This document shows, piece by piece, positions 23,042-32,499 of a stretch of DNA of 64,000 bases. The notes under the pieces were generated by a model. The model worked only from the letters and a program-made list of their open reading frames with translations. It had not been told where the DNA came from and did not search any database. This DNA comes from Penicillus capitatus (lineage: Eukaryota; Chlorophyta), in the NCBI GenBank assembly GCA_965649825.1, contig OZ287695.1:2170001-2234000 (forward strand), written 5' to 3'. The stretch's first letter is position 1. Each line of letters opens with the position of its first letter. The position numbers and the translations under genes are program-made.

Positions 23042-24553
23042 TCACTGCAGGATGTTCACCTCGGAAAAACTCTTGTCTTTGTACCTTGACTTCAATCCCT
23101 CGATGTTGTCATCCATATCCTGCACTGTCAGAACAAGTCCTACCTTCTTTCCCACCTCGCGAAAAAGGCAATCTCCAGTATCATCAGATTGCTGTTGATG
23201 AGAGCTCAGTTTTTCTTCCAACGTTTTGCCGTCCAACCATTTATCAATCTGTTTCGTTCTGGGATCTTCGTCTGTCATTTCATTGAAAAGACTTTGCAGT
23301 TTCTCGCCGATCCGCTTTCGATGCTCTTCAAGTCGACAAGACGTATGGACTGCCTCTAGAAAGATCTCAAATATGTCCGAATCCTTAATTATAGCCTCCT
23401 TGGACATGTCCAACAACTTAGTGACCGAATCTTCACGGACCTCTACTGTCTCAGATTCGTGAGCAAGGTGACTCAAAACTCCGATGTGACCAAACTGAAA
23501 GGCTTTTCGGTCTTCTTCATTCTGGCATCCTTCGAGGAACTTGATGGCAATGACATAGCCAGCTTGATAGTACGACAAGTCAATGTCCTCCTCAAGAGCT
23601 TTTGAGGTGTAGTTGACAAGTCTTTGCGTAGGCCAATACCATGCTTCTTCTTGGATGGTCTCAGGATCATCAGCACTGTTCACTCTCCTGACTCTACGTG
23701 CGGACGCCGCTGTGTCAGTTTCGATATCTAGTGCTCTGCGAAATCCCTGGAAACAGTAAAAGGGACCGAGAACGACGTCTCCCACGATGGTACACCAGGT
23801 TTTTTTCCTTGGAAAGAACCTCATGTTGTTTATACGTCGAATGTCTTGTTCGACGATCTTCATGTAGTACCAAGATCGGTAACAGTTATCGGAATTCTTG
23901 ATCTCCTCACATTTCTCCCGTAAGATAATTCCATTGTGGAACTTCGTCGGATCGACCTCCTCGGACCTACAGGACGAGTAGAGGAGTTCCAGCGTCGAGT
24001 GGAGTGTGTGAAAGATGTCTCCATTCCACTGAAATTCTTTGTTCGTTATTCTCAGCTCGGCTGGGATACATTGGATGAGCTTGTGTGCCAAGTCGTGAAG
24101 CTCGAACGGCGCCTCCTCAAGGATATAATGAGCGACGTTGTTCTGAGCTTGGCCGATGGCCTTTGCATAAGCATTGGTGTTCGCGTTTTGCGCATCCTCT
24201 GGGGAAAGGATCGCCGCGAACGTGCTGAGAACTTTCTGGTGAAAAATTTGACATTCCCGTTGTGCCGTATATGGGATCTTCGTTCTTGACAGTTCTGCAT
24301 ACTCACGAACGACGTCTGGTGCCACTCCTTGTCCCGCCTTTCCGGCAAGGACTTCGTGATAGCGGTCGAGCCATCGACGGAATAGAGCCTTCTCTTTGGC
24401 GTCCGTCGTCGTGTTATGCGCTTCGACGAGTGCTCTCGTGCTGTGAATGCCTTTGGATTTTGCAAGTCGGCGAACGGTTTTTTCTTCGCTCTCTTTGACG
24501 TCCGAACTAGCGCTCTTTGGGAGTGTTCTTTCTTGTGCCGCCATATTATTCAC
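23042..24553 (-). CDS. helical protein upstream of, and possibly fused to, the NACHT NTPase
   Basis: Uninterrupted 503-residue frame starting MNNMAAQERTLPKSASSD. It is charged and helical with no signal peptide; a single hydrophobic stretch (CTIVGDVVLGPFYCF) in the middle could be buried or membrane-associated. I recognise no death-fold, TIR, CARD or protease motif. The segment before the start reads like an intron end: GTCGTAACTAACTGACG...TTTTGTGCAG, with a TAAC branch-like element, directly before TGAATAATATGGCG, so there is probably a 5' exon; joining in phase 1 would create an ATG across the junction. The minus-strand ORF 24575-25000 lies there but shows no clear homology. Position and strand suggest an N-terminal effector or adaptor region for the NACHT protein. 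Confidence 0.65.
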   Translation of the reverse strand: MNNMAAQERTLPKSASSDVKESEEKTVRRLAKSKGIHSTRALVEAHNTTTDAKEKALFRRWLDRYHEVLAGKAGQGVAPDVVREYAELSRTKIPYTAQRECQIFHQKVLSTFAAILSPEDAQNANTNAYAKAIGQAQNNVAHYILEEAPFELHDLAHKLIQCIPAELRITNKEFQWNGDIFHTLHSTLELLYSSCRSEEVDPTKFHNGIILREKCEEIKNSDNCYRSWYYMKIVEQDIRRINNMRFFPRKKTWCTIVGDVVLGPFYCFQGFRRALDIETDTAASARRVRRVNSADDPETIQEEAWYWPTQRLVNYTSKALEEDIDLSYYQAGYVIAIKFLEGCQNEEDRKAFQFGHIGVLSHLAHESETVEVREDSVTKLLDMSKEAIIKDSDIFEIFLEAVHTSCRLEEHRKRIGEKLQSLFNEMTDEDPRTKQIDKWLDGKTLEEKLSSHQQQSDDTGDCLFREVGKKVGLVLTVQDMDDNIEGLKSRYKDKSFSEVNILQ

Positions 24554-25316
24554 TGCACAAAACGATGAGATACGTCAGTTAGTTACGACTTGATGAGGCG
24601 ACATCGAGAGACGTAACACCGTCACGAGTGATTTCCCTTTATATTGAAAATGCCTCATCTCGACCGTATGACAGCAAGTAGGAGAGAGGACTATGTCTGG
24701 AGTATCTGAGTTCTGTGGGGTGCGCCTCAAGGCAGGAGCCATGAGTGCAAGATTCCACATTGTCGGCGTTACCTGCAGAATGACACCGGATTTGGCCTGC
24801 TGTCGCCAGAGGATGCTGACTAATAACGATTTGTTGGAGACTGCTGCAAGAGAGAGATTTTTGACAGTACACTGCCAGAGAGAGAAAGGAGAGGTGCATC
24901 CTGTGGCTTCTTCATTTATGCCCATCTCAATCCATCGCCTATTGAAGTTCTGCTTCTTTTTCGATTCTTCAATGTTCTGTTGGCTTCTCTCTTTCACCAA
25001 CAGTTTGAAAAGAACAATGGACTGCCAGACCAGATCTCAAATGCATGGACAGGGCGAATAAGGTGCGGCAGAGATTTAGTGAAAGGTGTCTATCATCCAA
25101 CCCCAATTTGAATGAATGATCCATATTCGCCGCTTAGCACTAGTTTCGCACCTCCGCCCCTGCCCTTTCCTTATTTACTCACTTAAATGCCAGGATGGGT
25201 CTTATCAGGACTTGTCAATGTCATGTCATGTCGCGTCGTGGAATGGCCACAGAAACGATGTTTTCAATCGAACCATCGAGATAATCTGCCTCGCCGTGTT
25301 ACAGCGTTTTCTCAGG
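24554..25316. promoter_or_regulatory. divergent intergenic region between NACHT unit and metacaspase
   Basis: About 760 bases separate the head-to-head NACHT-side unit and the metacaspase start. This is long for the window, where most gaps are under 200 bases. It must hold both promoters and probably a 5' exon or leader of the minus-strand gene. I could not identify specific elements. Confidence 0.45.
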
Positions 25317-26477
25317 ATGGCGAAACGTGCTCTGCTTGTGGGTTGTAATTACCCGGGAACAAAGGCTGAGTTACGTGGCTGTGTCAATGATGTCTTTAAT
25401 ATGAAAGCACTCTATGAGGAGTGCTTTGATGTGCATGACTTTACCATCCTCGTCGACACTGACGAAAACTATCTCCAGCCAACAGGGCGTCAGATCAAAG
25501 ACTCTTTGCGCGAACTCGTTGAGAAAACGAAGCCTGGGGATGTCCTCGTGATGCATTTTAGTGGACACGGTACTCAAGTTCCTTCGGACGATCCGGATGA
25601 GGAAGACATGAAAGACGAGGCTCTCGTGCCAACAGATATGAACCTTCTTTTGGACGATGATTTACGTGATATCGTCAAGCAATTACCAGAAGATACATAC
25701 TTCACCTTTGTGAGTGATTGCTGTCATAGCGGAGGACTTCTCGATCACCGAGAAATCCAAATTACTGGACCAAAAGACAAGAAAGCTGTTCCCCAGTTTG
25801 ACACACCTTCTATCCTTTCCGTGTTCGGCCTCCGAGAGAAAGGAGCGCCTCCGGAAGGTGTCAAGAATCGTTCCTTGCCCGCAGATCAGCTCATGTCATT
25901 GCTTGGCGGGAAGGCAGGAGATGTAGTGGACAATAAGAACGTGCGAAAAGTACTGGACAGCCTGTTTGGCAAAGATGCTAGCAAGCGAATTCGAAAGTAT
26001 GTTTCCGCAGTTCAGACAGTAGTGGGCGTAGCAACCAAATCAGCTGGGTGCATTTCTCGTTTCTTTTCTTATCTGGGGCTATTTCCGAAACCAGCTGCTA
26101 CTGCCGCTGCTGAACCTAGCTCCACCGTTTCTTCTGCTCCACCCCTAGCAGCTTTGAAGCCAGGACACAAACCACCACCTGACAGCCAGTTGAACGAAGA
26201 TGTCGGTGTATTGATCACTGGATGTCAATCACACGAGACAAGTGCAGATGCGTGTCCTGAAAACAATCCATCAAGCGCCTATGGTGCATTGAGCCATTCT
26301 ATACAGACGGTCGTACGTGCACATCGCAGAAAGACGAAGAAGGGGGAAATGTCCAACAAGGATCTCGTTTTTGCTGTACGCAGTCTTCTGGCCGAGGGAT
26401 TCTATGGACAGAACCCATGCTTGGAATGCAGTCAACAAAATGCAGATCGTGCATTCATCACAGGCAACAAAATCTGA
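25317..26477 (+). CDS. type II (plant-like) metacaspase
   Basis: Arg/Lys-specific, Ca2+-dependent cysteine protease of the caspase-like fold. From ATG 25317 it reads MAKRALLVGCNYPGTKAELR, the canonical start of type II metacaspases with no N-terminal prodomain. The catalytic His is in HFSGHGTQ (about residue 84) and the Cys in SDCCHSGG (about 136). A long Pro/Ala/Ser-rich linker follows, then the p10 region GVLITGCQSHETSADACPE, AYGALSHSIQTVV and NPCLECSQQNADRAF. About 386 residues, close to Arabidopsis MC4-MC9 sizes. The acidic DDPDEEDMKDEALVP segment matches the Ca2+-binding area. No introns. An in-frame extension upstream to 25116 has poor texture and is rejected. It lies divergent to the NACHT unit and 170 bases before delta-tubulin. 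Confidence 0.95.
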   Translation: MAKRALLVGCNYPGTKAELRGCVNDVFNMKALYEECFDVHDFTILVDTDENYLQPTGRQIKDSLRELVEKTKPGDVLVMHFSGHGTQVPSDDPDEEDMKDEALVPTDMNLLLDDDLRDIVKQLPEDTYFTFVSDCCHSGGLLDHREIQITGPKDKKAVPQFDTPSILSVFGLREKGAPPEGVKNRSLPADQLMSLLGGKAGDVVDNKNVRKVLDSLFGKDASKRIRKYVSAVQTVVGVATKSAGCISRFFSYLGLFPKPAATAAAEPSSTVSSAPPLAALKPGHKPPPDSQLNEDVGVLITGCQSHETSADACPENNPSSAYGALSHSIQTVVRAHRRKTKKGEMSNKDLVFAVRSLLAEGFYGQNPCLECSQQNADRAFITGNKI

Positions 26478-26649
26478 AGAAGAAAGCATTTCAAAACAGG
26501 ACAGTTTGTGGTCGTGCCAGAAAACGTTATGGCTTATTTTCCTTGATGCTGTCTGTTTGTCAACAATCGTCATTATATTTTAATGAAATTATTGGTGCAT
26601 GAGAGTATCGTGTTGACCTTCCAGCAACCCCCGTGCCTCTTATTTGAAG

Positions 26650-27945
26650 ATGACGTTTCTGACGCTTCAGGTAGGACAGTGTGGAAACCAGTTGGGTCCA
26701 GCGCTGTTTGATATTCTGTCTTCCGAGTATAGCCACATCGATGGATCCTTCTACGATACCCTCCCATGGAATCCTTTCTTTCGAATGCCATCCAGAAAGA
26801 GAGGAGAGCAGCAGAACAGTGCCATTGCTCGAAGTCTGCTTATAGATATGGAACCCGGTGTGGTGCAACGAACATACTCTCAGGCACAGAAAAGTGCTCG
26901 TGGATGGACATACAGTCGATGCAACTGCTATGTTCAGCAGAGTGGTTCCGGAAACAATTGGGCAATGGGTTATCACGAATACGGCCCGAAGATTAAGGAG
27001 GTCATTGTGGAAAGCATTCGGAAGGAACAGGAGATCAGCGATGTTTTCAGCGGCTTCCTTGTCCTGCAGAGCGTGGCTGGTGGAACTGGATCTGGATTGG
27101 GTGCTTATTTGACGGCAGAGCTTGGAGATGCGTTTCCGAAATCCTTTCTTCTAAACTATTGCATTTGGCCATACCGACTAGGAGAGGTCATCGTGCAGAG
27201 TTACAATGCCGTCTTGACACTGGCGCATATCATGGATTCTTCTCACGGGATCTTTCTGGCAGAAAATGACACGCTGAGCGAGATATGCCAAACAATGCAT
27301 TCCTCAAGACGACCGAGATTCGAAGAAATGAATGAGGTTGCTATGCACGGACTGTCAGGGGCGCTGCTGCCTTCTAAGATGAGACCCATCCAAGGTCAGC
27401 ATTCGGCGAAGCATTTTCCGGGCAGTTGGACACGAGTTGTTGCCGATATCTTGTCTGTGGTCTGTCCGCATTCACAGCAGAAATTGCTGAAGTGCCTCTC
27501 TGTCCCTCAAATCGGATCGACTTCGATGGATTATGCCTCCATCGACTGGAATGCTCAGATCAGACACATGTTGAAGCTTGTACAGCCGAAGAAGTTCGAC
27601 AAGCGATGCTCACAGTCCTTTGCGCACTTTCTCACGCTGAGAGGACGGAAGAGTCTATGTCCAAGTGTCCAAGTCTTTGAGGAAGAATCTCTGTACGTCT
27701 ATGGTCGGACGCGACTAGGTGTCGCATACAGTCCAGTTCCCTTCCGCGGATTCGAGTCTTCCCTCTCACTCATCACGAATGGACAGGACAGCATCCTTCC
27801 CGTCGTAGATGCCGCATCAAAAGCCAAGCAAATGTATCGATCGAAGGCGTTTTTGCATCCTTATCTCACATATGGTCTCGATCGTCCGTCCTTTGAGCAA
27901 GCTTTTCATTTCGTTGATGATCAGGTCATCTCTCACTATCGCTGA
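26650..27945 (+). CDS. TUBD1: delta-tubulin
   Basis: Tubulin-superfamily GTPase needed for triplet microtubules of centrioles/basal bodies. The start MTFLTLQVGQCGNQLGP, MEPGVVQRTYSQ, CYVQQSGSGNNWAMGY and the nucleotide loop AGGTGSGLGA are typical of delta-tubulin, as are IWPYRLGEVIVQSYNAVLTL and the C-terminal YLTYGLDRPSFEQAF. At 432 residues the length is normal. It lacks the acidic tail of alpha/beta forms. The Misato family was considered but the full tubulin core and GGTGSG loop fit delta better. Single exon. Its presence implies that the organism builds flagella at some stage. Confidence 0.93.
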   Translation: MTFLTLQVGQCGNQLGPALFDILSSEYSHIDGSFYDTLPWNPFFRMPSRKRGEQQNSAIARSLLIDMEPGVVQRTYSQAQKSARGWTYSRCNCYVQQSGSGNNWAMGYHEYGPKIKEVIVESIRKEQEISDVFSGFLVLQSVAGGTGSGLGAYLTAELGDAFPKSFLLNYCIWPYRLGEVIVQSYNAVLTLAHIMDSSHGIFLAENDTLSEICQTMHSSRRPRFEEMNEVAMHGLSGALLPSKMRPIQGQHSAKHFPGSWTRVVADILSVVCPHSQQKLLKCLSVPQIGSTSMDYASIDWNAQIRHMLKLVQPKKFDKRCSQSFAHFLTLRGRKSLCPSVQVFEEESLYVYGRTRLGVAYSPVPFRGFESSLSLITNGQDSILPVVDAASKAKQMYRSKAFLHPYLTYGLDRPSFEQAFHFVDDQVISHYR

Positions 27946-28002
27946 GTTAAGAGTTCATTCGAATTGACGATCGACATCGCGTCCTCTGATTGTCTCGCCG
28001 CC

Positions 28003-30196
28003 ATGAGTGCGATGGCCGAACAGACAACGGACGAAGTGCCTCTTGCATTTCCATCCATTTTCAGCGCGAAGTCAGGCGATTCAGGTTACGAGTGACGAGA
28101 AGGCAGCGTCGAACGTCACAGCCGCGCCTTATTCCGCATCTTTTCGTCGCGTATTGATTGCATCCATACTCGAAAGTGAAGACGGCGGAAAATCGCTGGT
28201 ACAGATCACTTGTTGCCTCGGACCTGGCCTCTCAGACAGACCTTTAGGCAGGGTCGACGTTAGTGGTGGGTGGCTGGGTCAAGACTGGCAGAGATGCAGG
28301 AGCAGGCGAATGGTGTTTCGTTGAGCTCAATGACGGCACGTGCTTCGACAGCCTCCAGGTCTTACACTCTCCTAGATTCCTCACGGAATGTGTCATTTAG
28401 ATTATTATTCCTAAAGAAGTAGCCGAAGATGCAGGTGGACTTGGAAAAGTGACGCCCACTGGAACCAGTCTTCTGGTCGAGGGCCATTTGGAAGAAACAC
28501 CCGAAGGCAAGAAGCAAGTAGCCTGTCCGTCTGAGGCGATGAGATTTTGAGGCTTCTCTGTTTCAGGTTGTCGAATTGAAAGGAACAAAGATCTTGCATC
28601 TCGGTGTGTGTGACCCTGCTGTCTATCCCATTGCCAAGAAGAAGACATCTTTTGAGTTCCTAAGGGAGAAGATGCATCTGAGAATCCGAACGAACACGAT
28701 GGCCTCCATCTGCCGCATACGCAATGCGTTGTCCTTTGCTACCCATCAATTCTTTCAGCAAAATGGATTTCAGTATGTGCATACGCCCATTATCACGGCA
28801 AATGATTGTGAGGGCGCCGGAGAGATGTTTGAAGTCAGTACCCTGTTAAGCAAAGCCCAGAAACGTTTGTCTGAGCCGACGGTGACGCAAGAAGATATCG
28901 CGGCTCTCCAGACCCAAATTGCTGAACAAGGCACTGCCGTCAAAGATGCCAAGACAGTAGGCCGCTTCCCATACATCTCCATTTCTTGATAACAGATTAG
29001 GCTGCGGGCGAAGAAAAAGGGAACGAAGAACTAAAAAAGAAATCAGATGAGGAGATCGAGAAGCTGTTGAAGCTCAAGAAGGATCTAGAAACTGCCAATG
29101 ACAAGTAGCTGCTCGACATTCAGTTAAGATTGTGACGACACGTGAAAACGGTGTGATGTAGAATACGTTGCATTGGAGGGTTTGCTCGTCTGGAAAATGG
29201 AGGTCTCGATTATACGGAAGATTTCTTTGGCAAACCAGCCTTTCTGACTGTCTCTGGGCAACTTCAGGGAGAGTACTATGCTTGTGGCATGTCCAATATC
29301 TACACGTTTGGGCCGACATTCCGTGCTGAACTCTCGCACACGTCACGTCATCTAGCAGAATTCTGGATGATTGAACCCGAAATGGCATTTTGTACTTTGG
29401 AAGATGACATGCAATGCGCCGAAGACTACGTTCGCTTCTGTTGCAGATATCTGCTGACAAACTGCAAATCGGATATGGACTTCATCTGCAAGTTCATTGA
29501 CAGCGAAGCCAAAGATCGACTACAGAAAGTCGCCACCAGTCAATTCAAAAGGGTATCCTACACAGAGTGCGTCGACATCTTGGAAGATGCGATCAAAAAC
29601 AAAAAGAAGAAATTCAAGGAGATGGTGAGATGATGTTAAATGGCGGTCGGGATAGGAAGCAGCCTGCTGTGTTAGGTAACATGGGGCAGCGATCTGCAGA
29701 GTGAACACGAGCGATATATTACAGAAGATGTGTTTCAGATGCCTGTCATTGTCTACAACTATCCTAAAGAGATCAAAGCTTTCTACATGAAGCTCAATCC
29801 AGACAACAAGACAGTGGCCGCAATGGATGTTCTTGTGCCAAAAGTCGGGGAGCTCATCGGAGGTTCGCAGCGAGAGGATGATTATGAAGTGCGTATCCTT
29901 GTCGATTGGCACAACTGGCTAGAGAGCACTGCGGTATGGTGAAGGTATTGAGATCTCGAATCATCGAATGTGGAATGGAACCGGAGGCATATGAGGGATA
30001 TCTTGATCTGCGACGATTCGGTGTGTCTTTCGAGGCCTCCTCGTCTATCTGAGACGTGTATGTGTATGACTTAGGTTCGGTGCCGCATTCAGGATTTGGT
30101 TTAGGATTTGAGCGTCTGATTCTGTTTGCGACCGGGATAAACAACATCCGAGATGTCATTCCTTTCCCTCGTTACCCTGGAAATGCAAATTTCTGA
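28003..30196 (+). CDS. NARS1: asparaginyl-tRNA synthetase
   Basis: Class II enzyme charging tRNA-Asn; no presequence, so probably cytosolic. After a short first exon ([11 protein letters not shown]), short introns separate the OB-fold region ([38 protein letters not shown]), motif 1 ([21 protein letters not shown]), a Lys/Glu-rich insertion of about 80 residues ([18 protein letters not shown] to [14 protein letters not shown]), the catalytic core ([49 protein letters not shown]) and motif 3 ([16 protein letters not shown]). It ends [15 protein letters not shown] at 30196. The start lies 57 bases after the delta-tubulin stop, in the same direction. The insertion is charged and coiled-coil-like; it lies where several eukaryotic AsnRS carry a variable loop. 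Confidence 0.95.
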
Positions 30197-30327
30197 GAGA
30201 CGCTTTCTCGCGAGCAATCTGAGTTTCTGTGGGGTGACTGTGAAGATCACTTCTCTTTAATGCATTCAAACAGACGCATTGACAACGTGTTCTGAAACTG
30301 CGTCGTCATCGCGTCAAATCGATCGTC

Positions 30328-32398
30328 ATGTCTGATACCTCCTGCTGCTTCACGAACGAGGATGTATGCCAGGTGCCGCGTGGCGATGCTTGTGCTCGTT
30401 GTTGACGACAAGCATACAGGCAATTGTACGAGAATACCTGCGGTCGACAGGATGTGAGGAAACACTGCGATCGTTCAAACGCGAGAAAGATCGTTCGGCA
30501 TGCAACATCACACGACGTTCCGTTCTGTTTGGAGCTCTGCATCTCGATCCAACAGAAATGGAAAAGCGACAGAATCGAAAGGAGAGATCTTCTGTGTTAG
30601 ACGTACTGGTCGCACGACAGCGCCGACAGAAGCATGCGAAGGTGGAAAGCGATGAATCCGACGGCGATTCCTCGTGGCGCATCGGCACAGATGCCCCAGC
30701 GGAGAAAAAGCCTTACAGTGCTACTCGTCACGACGACAGTCGACCATTCTCAGCTTCAACGAAAGAATCGCTGCACGCAGACAGCAGCAGCATATCGTTT
30801 CAGGAAGTGCCGACCGAGAGTCGCTCGAGTTCCTCGAGTTCTACATCTTCCACTTTCGCTGCAATACGTGAGCAGCTCAAGAAACGCATTTCCGTCTTGG
30901 AGGATGATAAGCCAGATGTCGCTGAGGAGGCTTCTTTCTTACACGCACCGACGCCGCTGCCAACCAAAGGCACACTCAAGACTACATCTGAAGATGTCCC
31001 CACTGCACTCTCTCGGTAACCCTCCCTTAACACATCAATGTTTTTAACGTCTGCTCACCTCTCGCAGCGACTCTTTGCTGTCGGTGACAGAAATAGAAAA
31101 CCTAAACTGTCTGCTATGGGGATCGGCGACGACGCAGCTGTCGTCGTGGAAACAAGGATTCTTTTTCAACACGCGACCAGGATTAGAATTTGGGCTGGCC
31201 CAAAAACATGGAGGACCGTGCGGCGTCTTGGCAGCCACCCAAGCCCATCTCATTGCGGAGTCGATGCAGAAAGTAATACTCTGTCGATCAGACATCATTC
31301 CCACAGCTGAATTGTCAGCCTGACAACGGAAAGGTCTTCTGGTCGTTCGACTTCAGCGATACCAACACTCAAGACAGCAGACTCATCGACGCCCTTGTGT
31401 CGATCCTCTGGCAAGCGTCAGACAGAGATTGTATTGAGTTGGTGTCCTCTGTCAAGCCAAGCACGCGCGATGTCGACTACGAAGATCTTATGCAGACCAT
31501 CGAAAAGCGAACAATGCCTAGAGAGGCATCCTGCATCAAAGTACGAGCAAAGTGAGAGCATAGGCCTATGCCATTGTGGAATCGAAGAGACTGTTTTGCT
31601 ACGATAGGACGTCCTTTGCGAGATATTGCCACAGTATAAAGAAGAAGACGGTTGGGGACTCGTTCTATTTCTTCTGTCCCTCTTGCTGACCAAAGGACTG
31701 AATCAAGTATATACGTTCCTTGATCAACGGCACACTTTTTGACAGAGAATCGAATCAGATCAGGGAGGAGATGGACGATTTGGAGATGTCTCTCATTGGC
31801 GAACACGCTTACTGCAGCCAAGAACTCGTGAATCTTCTCCTCACGGGCAAAGCAGTGACCAATGTCTTCGATGGAAACAAGTCCTTCGGCGATCTGGACG
31901 CGGCCGATTGCTATCTTCTCAAAGGCATCCCAAAAACATCTAGGCTTGGCCTCCTGACTCTTCTCGAGTGGAATGGGTACAAAACTCACTTGGCGAAGTC
32001 TGTTGCACTGTTGTCTTCTATGCGTTTAGGTATGTTGAAGTGGGGCGACACTTGAAATGTCCTGAGTTCCCTGTTTGGGTCGTCTGTGCAGAATCGCATT
32101 TCACAGTGCTCTTCGCAGACAAGGTAGAGGATATAAGGATGGATCGACCCTTTCAACTCATTCACTATGATGGACTGTCTTCTCAGACGGAACCACAAAG
32201 GTGATGCCTCTTCATTCTATCCACTGCATACGCACGTGCTACGGTAGACTGCTCGTTTCGAAATGCCCTTGGGGTGGCCTGAGATCAAGGATTGCTCTGC
32301 GTCATGTTCTAGAGAGTGAGGTCTCGGTCCTCGAACGAGTTATCCAAACAAAATGGCCCACGGCCACAGTGATTTGCACTTCGGGTCATACACTCTAA
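30328..32398 (+). CDS. LisH plus MINDY-type deubiquitinase (MINDY4/FAM188-like)
   Basis: Cysteine protease of the MINDY family, which trims Lys48-linked ubiquitin chains. ATG 30328 opens MSDTSCCFTNED; after a 58-base intron comes a LisH motif (IVREYLRSTGCEETLRSFKR). A Ser-rich linker leads to the catalytic domain: LNCLLWGSATTQLSSWKQGF, then GLAQKHGGPCGVLAATQAHL with the Cys, LIGEHAYCSQELVNLLLTGK, AVTNVFDGNKSF, and the His in VWVVCAESHFTVLFAD. The end is VIQTKWPTATVICTSGHTL at 32398. Six or so introns of 45-70 bases are supported by exact family continuity, e.g. AESMQK/PDNGKVFWSFDF and EWNG/YVEVGRHLKCP. LisH probably mediates dimerisation. Confidence 0.9.
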
Positions 32399-32499
32399 AC
32401 ATAACAGAGCAGCTCTTATGAGTCTGTATTAAAAACCTTCCTGTACAAAACAGTTGTTATGCCATTCGGCTCACAATCAGCGTCTAGTATAATGCTGTC

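Noticed and set aside
24575-25000. 141-codon minus-strand ORF just upstream of the NACHT partner gene
   Set aside because: No motif; mixed texture; it sits across a likely 5' intron and promoter. May contain a leader exon but is not called as a separate protein.
25116-25316. N-terminal extension of the metacaspase ORF
   Set aside because: Poor coding texture, and type II metacaspases start directly at the MAKRALLVG-like block.
26650-27945. Misato/DML1 as identity of the tubulin-like gene
   Set aside because: The full tubulin core, the AGGTGSG loop and IWPYRLGEVIVQSYN match delta-tubulin; Misato lacks this continuity.
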